A stretch of DNA of 10,379 nucleotides, from assembly GCA_904501955.1 (NCBI GenBank), contig CAJGCY010000090.1:1-10379 (forward strand), in the 5' to 3' direction. Under the pieces are notes generated by a model. That model ran no database searches. It saw only the letters and a list, made by a program, of their open reading frames with translations, and was not told the origin of the DNA. Below are positions 8,001 to 10,379 of this stretch, one piece after another (position 1 is the stretch's first letter; each line of letters opens with the position of its first letter). The translations under genes were made by a program, and so were the position numbers. Source of the stretch: an uncultured Akkermansia sp. Lineage in GTDB: Bacteria; Verrucomicrobiota; Verrucomicrobiia; Verrucomicrobiales; Akkermansiaceae.

Positions 8001-8483
8001 GCTACCGGGCTTTTGCGGTTCGGTGTATGTGGTGCGCGTGAAGTCGATGGGGCTTACGCGTGCAGTGAAAGAGAAATCGGGAGACACGCCCTCGGAAACG
8101 AGAGCACCGGCGGTGGTGTTATCAGTATTGTTGTTCATTGTTGTATTGTTGTTGGTTTTGTTGTTAAGGTTAGCAGCAGCGGGAGCTACTGCGGGTTCAG
8201 AGATGGCAGAGGAATCCGTGGCGGACGCCTCATCCGCTGCGGTGGTGTTCATCTGCATGGCTGCACTCTCGTCGTCAGCCGGGACGGTCGGTTTGTCTAT
8301 TTCTTCAGACATAATGTTGTTGTTGGTTTTGTTGTTAAGGTTGGCAGCAGCGGGAGCTACTGCGGGTTCAGAGATGGCAGAGGAACCCGTAGCGGACGCC
8401 TCATCCGCAGCGGTGGTGTTCATCTGCATGGCTGCACTCTCGTCGTCAGCCGGGACGGTCGGTTTGTCTATTTCTTCAGACAT
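2094..8483 (-). CDS. RHS/YD-repeat polymorphic toxin with zinc-PLC-like C-terminal tip
   Basis: The protein has 2129 residues. Residues 1-125 are low-complexity, rich in Ala, Asn and Thr, and contain a 57-residue tandem duplication. Residues about 135-590 form a beta-rich region with a Cys cluster (VCGTCGCG, C327, C330, C332). From about 600 to 1800 there are dozens of YD repeats (for example TTYAYDSARQLTEI, STEYDAIGRITKQTDGLGRV, YNRLSTETDARGNV). The RHS-core ending follows (YYYNFRYYNAKSGRF, NLYRYVRNLPVSAVDMLGL), finishing at D1835-MLGL. Residues 1840-2129 are the variable tip, listed separately. Known RHS proteins build a hollow beta-cocoon that encloses the tip, which is released by self-cleavage near the D-x-x-G motif. 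Both usual DP pairs are DL and DM here (D1815, D1835). No signal peptide, PAAR or transmembrane segment is visible, so the export route is unknown. No Shine-Dalgarno sequence precedes the ATG; the leader ends in CAACAACATT. No other gene follows on this strand before the convergent ankyrin gene. Confidence 0.93.
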   Translation of the reverse strand: MSEEIDKPTVPADDESAAMQMNTTAADEASATGSSAISEPAVAPAAANLNNKTNNNIMSEEIDKPTVPADDESAAMQMNTTAADEASATDSSAISEPAVAPAAANLNNKTNNNTTMNNNTDNTTAGALVSEGVSPDFSFTARVSPIDFTRTTYTEPQKPGSDWDTVYSGVCVDLMNQAAVTNQLVLKGDKLVLTRPTQLSVCMTVDDHGDLLISNSELEDDAIQSAFDSAPKLSNHEADILNFAGSVCFHMDLQGSEWQDFDSGAAAWKRPVRTLVLPAGEYFIYGRVTNDPMKGGNTNNRKLFRYAIQAKQACAEVEYKGGIPQVCGTCGCGNTTDGDADRHAATQAPGWEGDACPSFVTLNPENGKALYDSPWRWTAAIVGAQVIITPPVGEALLFDIPAEDASEAGTAGASGMAINRIQYQDADFNATTSRTPAYIMMKDADGLCMTFDMSNGTVYSITSPEGRKVTATDRAQHVQTQFDGEGNLLSCASAEAKLVCSTSDNGDLLLDWFTPEAAEDATPFKQETIQRNGNDTTLTRQQTGRDPHSLVRSESNGVVTITKGVGDEAIVHRYETTYPMNGLMVRTESVYFAATPDNVATCTRTVYNYSDAGWQLYSITEGFGSDVARSTSYIYNSKRLAKVQRYDGGYTEYEHDSHGRTTMQKSPWGASLAKVTRTTYAEARFFDVRPASVTEYHVNASGAEVLFRNTAHNYEETAELERVTTTVTAGGSSQQQVSIEETFGAEPAYAYAAGKLKFSQSITGVQTAHEYEATTEHGAIHKHTSITKVNGELVAAQSRKSESFIASDNTTTFEQESIWDGTQWLLLDTTAYEYDEQQRAVKATRGNGRFRTTEWMCCGRLSETDEDGITTTYAYDSARQLTEISREEVYDGEHSITPETITEFTRDASGFVLSTTHRIGAMETTVSTEYDAIGRITKQTDGLGRVTSTAYSEDGLTTTVTTPAGATAITTQNTDGSTAAVSGTAQRALVYVYDLNGNSLRTTSKLEDGTTIAQSIVNGFGQTTVQAQASTSGFIYIRSEYNAKGQMTKQYQDTGWNTAKTAATLYEYDVFGNVSKQTLALADSPTKDNSLVVEMAHSVEAAEDGVFSVSTQTRYNAAGEPLSTMQKQLISQLSETLASKSISTDVRGNDSVSWTEYTAPTKMTSYSTVPTSEIMAESVSVDGFTLSQKDHAGIITTASRSYTATGMILVHVDGRGNATTSRTDLAGRTISVTDATGAMTTTVYNAALDLPALVTDAAGNTSCFKYDHRGRKIAEWGTAIQPACFGYDDMGNMTTLRTFRAGTEIISSDPSERTDGDVTTWVFHPATGLELSKTYADGTAVVKTYDAYNRLSTETDARGNVKTHSYEHARGLHLGTTYTLPSQSSEGATAGAAANARSFTYNHLGQLTQLTDDSGVRTFTYNSYGERESDSLVVDGDTHLVTELRDAFGRSTGYTYAKNGSVLQTVSTGYGTDGRINSAGFLHGGEMKQFGYEYLQGSNLLHKLTKPNGMTLTQSYETQRDLPTGMAYHRGSTLVAQREYTYDVLRRPTARTTSRQGNVVNDTFVHNTRSELASAQVNGETYGYDYDNVGNRRMSMEAGDYAFYEANELNQYSDITGSEDEADFSITPVFDADGNQTLIKTETGIWAAVYNAENRPVSFTNEATGTVVTCAYDSMGRRSFKQVTVNGTVTLHQRYLYRGYLQIACIDLTRSHHPGLWLITWDPTQPIATRPLAIQKDGTWYTYGLDLTKNVCEVFGSAGYIATTYTYSPYGKVTATGSVTQPIQWSSEIQDRELMLYYYNFRYYNAKSGRFVSLDLLPENNLYRYVRNLPVSAVDMLGLAVLSKHIEAADKYLASLRTQPNGNNAKCFRYGNIYPDIPFSENININIPSFSIPILWMRFNTPPIYISHEDLFLFLAENHLDRLPYYTDTKKAIDDISDAMTTLTYALLPSLIQSILSTTKILDRYIRNSIYDIVLRKFAPVIENIQTLKTHIGSDSYSHAMSTGRNRLAQSTAYDNFKNRLGEKMGNGASECECWQDQGYALHMLVDLNTASHAAISKDGKVTINYMHYYPDQDKDMHKESDKKPDLDSSVAIFKQLKSGVPINNLISSEIKDDRYYINTWYVGIPPRS
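2097..2966 (-). other. RHS C-terminal tip: putative metal-dependent phospholipase C / P1-nuclease-like toxin domain
   Basis: This covers residues 1840-2129. Seen directly: DSYSHAM (H1999), ALHMLVDLNTASHA with H2043-x3-D2047-x5-H2053, and DMHKESD with H2078-x3-D2082. From established knowledge, Bacillus cereus zinc phospholipase C binds its zincs through H69, H118-x3-D122-x5-H128 and H142-x3-E146, among others. The central H-x3-D-x5-H spacing is identical here, the distance from the preceding His is similar (44 versus 49), and the last pair matches in spacing, with Asp replacing Glu and a longer loop (25 versus 14). An early His (H1845, LSKHIEAADKYL) could correspond to H14. A helical, partly hydrophobic stretch (about 1905-1985) lies between. 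Inferred role: hydrolysis of phospholipid or another phosphodiester in a target cell. An S1/P1-type nuclease activity fits the same motifs. Assignment rests on motif spacing only. Confidence 0.55.
8145..8483 (-). repeat. In-frame 171-bp tandem duplication including the rhs start codon
   Basis: Residues 1-56 and 58-113 of the RHS protein are the same sequence (MSEEIDKPTVPADDESAA to NLNNKTNNN), separated by one Ile codon. By eye the two DNA copies differ at four positions: three are synonymous and one changes G33 to D90. Each copy begins with ATG preceded by CAACAACATT, so M58 sits in the same local context as the annotated start and could act as a second initiation site, giving a protein shorter by 57 residues. 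The repeats lie in the low-complexity leader ahead of the structured part. Confidence 0.95.
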
Positions 8484-8526
8484 AATGTTGTTGTGTGTTT
8501 TAGGAAGGACGCCCCTGAGCCGGGAA

Positions 8527-8555
8527 CTCGCCTGCCGCGGATTCGGCAGCGCGAG
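8527..8555. promoter_or_regulatory. GC-rich hairpin in the probable rhs 5' leader
   Basis: CTCGC-CTGCCG (8527-8537) pairs with CGGCAG (8544-8549) and GCGAG (8551-8555), with one bulged C at 8550 and a six-base loop. That gives an 11-bp stem ending 44 bases upstream of the rhs ATG. No T-run follows on either strand, so it is not an obvious terminator. If the rhs transcript starts upstream, this would be a leader structure that could influence translation or RNA stability. Confidence 0.5.
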
Positions 8556-8612
8556 GGCTTAAGGCGCGCTCTTCGTATATCAACACTCACGCAAATCGGA
8601 TTTTTCTCAAAA

Positions 8613-8657
8613 AAGTTGATTTTTTTCATGCTTTTTTCGGAACATGAAGCTCAACTT
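8613..8657. promoter_or_regulatory. Nested AT-rich inverted repeat upstream of rhs
   Basis: AAGTTGA (8613-8619) pairs with TCAACTT (8651-8657), and inside it TCATG (8626-8630) pairs with CATGA (8643-8647), separated by T-rich filler. Two symmetrically nested arms suggest either an RNA structure or a protein-binding site. It lies 130-174 bases upstream of the rhs start. Its function is unknown. Confidence 0.35.
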
Positions 8658-8930
8658 CTCGTCAAAAAACACACTTTCGCGAGGGTGAGTATATACTTTT
8701 CTAAAGATTAACTGCTGTTCATCACTTAATAGGTGCTTGATTATCGGGAAGCGTGAAAAGTGCGTGCCGAAGAATCATCAGGTGGCTTTTATCGGTGTTC
8801 ATAATGTACAGATTTTCAGAAGATAATCGCGAGGTGTTGCTTTTTGAGGGGTTAATCTTTCGCAAAGAGAATCCACGAGAGAGCGAGAACGGAGACCCCG
8901 AGTAAGACGGGGGTGGGTGCATGATAAATT

Positions 8931-8970
8931 GGCGTGAAATAGGACATGGCTGTTGATACGGCGTGAAATT
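8931..8970. repeat. Direct repeat GGCGTGAAAT, two copies 29 bases apart
   Basis: GGCGTGAAAT occurs at 8931-8940 and 8960-8969, and a similar GCGTGAAAAG lies at 8751-8760. The 29-base period is close to three helical turns, which would place both copies on the same face of the DNA. That is compatible with a binding site for a dimeric regulator, but two copies of ten bases can also arise by chance. Confidence 0.35.
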
Positions 8971-9111
8971 CGGAGTAAGTTGAAGTGTAAACGGCTTGTG
9001 AGGAAATGGCAAAAACTTTTTTGCCGCGCACGCACTTTCAGTGGCTGTGCAGGGGGCGCAGATGTGGCGTGTTTGGGCGCAGCATCACGTGTAATTAGCG
9101 GGAAAACATCA

Positions 9112-9138
9112 TTGACAACGCGGGCAAGATGTGATAAT
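9112..9138 (+). promoter_or_regulatory. Sigma70-type promoter for the two-gene secreted operon
   Basis: A perfect -35 box TTGACA (9112-9117) is followed 15 bases later by GATAAT (9133-9138), preceded by TGT as an extended -10 (TGTGATAAT, 9130-9138). TAATTA at 9135-9140 gives the alternative 17-base spacing. Transcription would start near 9145, leaving a leader of only about 22 bases before the ATG at 9168. Confidence 0.7.
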
Positions 9139-9167
9139 TATTCTGTTAAATCGTTTATCATTTGCGC

Positions 9168-9719
9168 ATGAGAAGAATCACACATTTGGGAATGGCGGTG
9201 GCAATGCTGGTTGCTGCTGTGCCGGCAGGTGCTCCCGTTATGGCAGCAGAGGAGGGGAAGGCGCCTTCGGCTGCAGAGCTGCGCCGTGAGCGCCGCAAAG
9301 CCGTGCGCGAGGCGGAGCAAAACCTGCGCAAGGCTAAGCGCAGTGGTGATGAAAAAGCCATTGCTGAAGCGCAGGCTGCTCTCAAGCTTGCAAAGAAGCA
9401 GGCCTCCGGCAAGGGGGGTGACATGGCGGCGGAGTTTGCTGCGCTGATGCAGGCGGAGCAGTTGCTCAAGGAGGTGGTGGACCGTGAGACCGCGGAGAAG
9501 GCTGCGGATAAGATTTTGAATGTGTTTGAGAAGTTGGAAGCCCCGACGGATGTGTCGGATGATGACATCGAGCGCTGGGCTACGGAGCAAAATAAGGTGA
9601 ACCGCGAGATGGAGCGCCTGCGCAAGGAGCCTTGGTTTGTGGAGTCCGGCCTGCAAGAGGCTTGGACTGCCGTGACGGATCCGTTCTCCCGCAAACGCGC
9701 ACGCCGCCTGAAACGATGA
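9168..9719 (+). CDS. Secreted, highly charged helical protein of unknown function
   Basis: Starting at ATG 9168 the product has 183 residues. Residues 1-26 form a Sec signal peptide (MRRITHLGMAVAMLVAAVPAG..., likely cleavage near VMA-AEEG). Residues 36-78 are a long charged amphipathic helix (AAELRRERRKAVREAEQNLR, then an Ala/Lys-rich segment), predicted coiled coil. A second helical region spans about 86-123, and residues 131-154 are again charged and helical. The C-terminus is strongly basic (SRKRARRLKR). A TTG two codons upstream (9162) is possible, but the ATG gives a normal signal peptide and better spacing from the promoter. There is no Shine-Dalgarno sequence in the short leader. The stop codon overlaps the start of the next gene, so the two are probably translationally coupled. 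I do not recognise the family. Confidence 0.8.
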   Translation: MRRITHLGMAVAMLVAAVPAGAPVMAAEEGKAPSAAELRRERRKAVREAEQNLRKAKRSGDEKAIAEAQAALKLAKKQASGKGGDMAAEFAALMQAEQLLKEVVDRETAEKAADKILNVFEKLEAPTDVSDDDIERWATEQNKVNREMERLRKEPWFVESGLQEAWTAVTDPFSRKRARRLKR

Positions 9720-10153
9720 TGCGGTGTATTCTGTTTTGCTGCGTGGGGGCTGCGGCTACGGTGATGGGGAATGATTCGCTGACGCTGGACCCGCAGATGA
9801 TGGAGGAGGCGAAGGGGCGCGTGTTCGGTGGCGCTGCTCCTGTGGCGGCTGAGGTGGACTCTCCCGCAGCGACGGTGCCTGAGCGCTGGTGTGCTGCGAT
9901 GGCAGCTGCCGGTACGGAGCTGCAGCCGGTGTTGTTGCTCGCGCTGTTGCAGGAGTTGAACGCGGAGAAGCCCATGGGGGCGCATGCAGAGGCTTATGCC
10001 GCAGCGTTGCGTTTGCACACGCTGGCGGCAGCCGGTAATGCGCAGGCTTGCGCGGAGCTGGCGGAGGCTCTGTTGAGCGGGCAGCTGCGCTGTGGCCTGC
10101 GTTTGTTTGCGGATAGCGCCTTGGCAGCCAAATGGCGCATGCGCGCCTATTGA
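9719..10153 (+). CDS. Small secreted protein with Sel1-like repeat
   Basis: The start is placed at the ATG that overlaps the preceding stop as TGATG (9717-9721). It gives 144 residues with a short signal peptide (MRCILFCCVGAAATVMG-ND). Starts further upstream would lie inside the previous gene and bury the signal peptide. Residues 55-80 form one helical pair (PERWCAAMAAAG...LLLALLQEL). Residues 93-143 fit a Sel1-type alpha/alpha repeat: AAALRLHTLAAAGNAQACAE continuing to LAEALLSG, then ADSALAAKWRMRA, with the typical A-x2-G-x3-A-x3-L-A and final A-x2-W-x3-A pattern. Sel1 repeats mediate protein-protein contacts. Coupling with the preceding secreted gene suggests that the two act together in the envelope. 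No enzymatic motif is visible. Confidence 0.75.
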   Translation: MRCILFCCVGAAATVMGNDSLTLDPQMMEEAKGRVFGGAAPVAAEVDSPAATVPERWCAAMAAAGTELQPVLLLALLQELNAEKPMGAHAEAYAAALRLHTLAAAGNAQACAELAEALLSGQLRCGLRLFADSALAAKWRMRAY

Positions 10154-10194
10154 GAAAGCGAGAACTCTGCTCCCGATAAAGGGGAGGGGTGTAT

Positions 10195-10233
10195 ATACAA
10201 AACGGCACTGCTGCCCATGGGGCGCAGTGCCGT
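10195..10233 (-). terminator. Intrinsic terminator of the bS22-like gene
   Basis: ACGGCACTGC (10202-10211) pairs with GCAGTGCCGT (10224-10233), and inside it GCCC (10213-10216) pairs with GGGC (10220-10223) around an ATG loop. Read on the minus strand, the stem is followed by TTTT-G-TATATA. It begins 48 bases after the bS22 stop codon. On the plus strand no T-run follows, so the convergent Sel1 gene is not obviously terminated by it. Confidence 0.75.
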
Positions 10234-10280
10234 GATTGTAAAGAACAGCGTCGCTTGCGGACGTGGCCTAAGCGCGCAGC

Positions 10281-10379
10281 TTAGGACTTGTAACGCAAAC
10301 GCTTCTTGTGGCGGTTCTGGCGCATGCGCTTGCTGCGCTTGTGCTTGTTGATCTTAGCCTTACGTCTCTTCTTAAGCGA
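10281..10379 (-). CDS. bS22-type mini ribosomal protein (AURKAIP1/COX24 domain), partial at 5' end
   Basis: Thirty-two residues are visible: SLKKRRKAKINKHKRSKRMR followed by QNRHKKRLRYKS and a TAA stop. Over half of the residues are Lys or Arg, and the KKRRKxKINKHKxxKRxRQNRHKK pattern is that of the AURKAIP1/COX24 (mS38) domain. Short bacterial homologues include mycobacterial bS22, a small-subunit ribosomal protein that binds rRNA. Family members are only about 30-40 residues, so probably just the start codon and one or two residues lie beyond the window. It is a core-genome gene flanking the accessory region and has its own terminator downstream. The family assignment is firm; ribosomal localisation in this organism is inferred. 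Confidence 0.85.
   Translation of the reverse strand, partial: SLKKRRKAKINKHKRSKRMRQNRHKKRLRYKS

Larger units (their letters stand above)
8484..9111. other. 628-base region without a convincing gene
   Basis: This separates the divergent rhs gene and the secreted-protein operon. It holds the two inverted repeats upstream of rhs, a perfect 18-base palindrome GGCAAAAA-CT-TTTTTGCC (9008-9025) and short direct repeats. No clear minus-strand promoter for rhs is visible; the best -10-like match is TATACT on the minus strand (8693-8688), without a matching -35. Open frames here are proline-rich or very short and lack a ribosome binding site. I recognise no tRNA or other structured RNA. Confidence 0.6.

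Noticed and set aside
2094..8483. CRISPR array or satellite DNA suggested by the repetitive appearance
   Set aside because: The repetition is at protein level (YD repeats) with diverged codons; there are no identical direct repeats with regular spacers.
6768..8711. Plus-strand open frames of 316 and 325 codons opposite the RHS N-terminal half
   Set aside because: Both are complements of RHS codons. The internal repeats of the second one simply mirror the 171-bp duplication.
8804..8905. Plus-strand 33-codon frame (MYRFSEDNREVLLFEGLIFR continuing to ENGDPE)
   Set aside because: The peptide looks natural, but there is no ribosome binding site or promoter and nothing to compare it with; too short to support from one sequence.
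8722..9012. Minus-strand 96-codon frame upstream of rhs
   Set aside because: It is proline- and serine-rich with no ribosome binding site, no family resemblance and no natural composition; it reads as the complement of purine-rich non-coding DNA.
8953..9171. Plus-strand 72-codon frame running into the secreted-protein start
   Set aside because: It spans the TTGACA promoter and has no start-site signal, so it is very unlikely to be translated.
9632..9718. N-terminal extension of the Sel1-like gene into the preceding gene
   Set aside because: It would place the signal peptide internally; the ATG at 9719 with the TGATG overlap is the natural start.

Overview
The window looks like an accessory locus from a Verrucomicrobiota genome, most likely Akkermansia or a close relative. 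This rests on family resemblance, not a database match: a very large RHS/YD-repeat protein, a bS22-type (AURKAIP1/COX24-domain) mini ribosomal protein, GC-rich backbone genes and little Shine-Dalgarno signal upstream of the starts.

Layout, left to right. (1) 5-2014 (+): an exported, cysteine-rich ankyrin-repeat protein of 669 residues; its upstream region lies outside the window. (2) 2015-2093: a 79-base convergent spacer holding an uninterrupted run of 20 T directly after the ankyrin stop codon, then a long hairpin. (3) 8483-2094 (-): a 2129-residue RHS protein. It has a duplicated low-complexity N-terminus, a beta-rich N-terminal region with a Cys cluster, about 1200 residues of YD repeats, a standard RHS-core ending and a variable C-terminal tip of about 290 residues. 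(4) 8484-9167: a gene-poor stretch with two inverted-repeat structures in the probable rhs leader, short direct repeats and a promoter firing right. (5) 9168-10153 (+): two small secreted proteins whose stop and start codons overlap as TGATG; the first is highly charged and helical, the second carries a Sel1-like repeat. (6) 10379-10281 (-): the 3' end of a bS22 homologue with its own intrinsic terminator at 10195-10233.

The main interest is the left third. The RHS tip carries spaced His/Asp motifs (H1999; H2043-x3-D2047-x5-H2053; H2078-x3-D2082) that fit the metal ligands of the zinc-dependent phospholipase C / S1-P1 nuclease superfamily. This suggests a polymorphic toxin with a metal-dependent phosphodiesterase or phospholipase warhead. 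Base composition falls from GC-rich to AT-rich at about position 3120, some 47 codons before the end of the RHS core, and stays low through the tip, the spacer and the ankyrin gene. Tip and ankyrin gene may therefore have arrived together. No conventional immunity gene follows the tip on its own strand, so the convergent exported ankyrin protein is the best visible candidate for a cognate immunity or partner protein. That pairing is an inference; only composition and adjacency support it.
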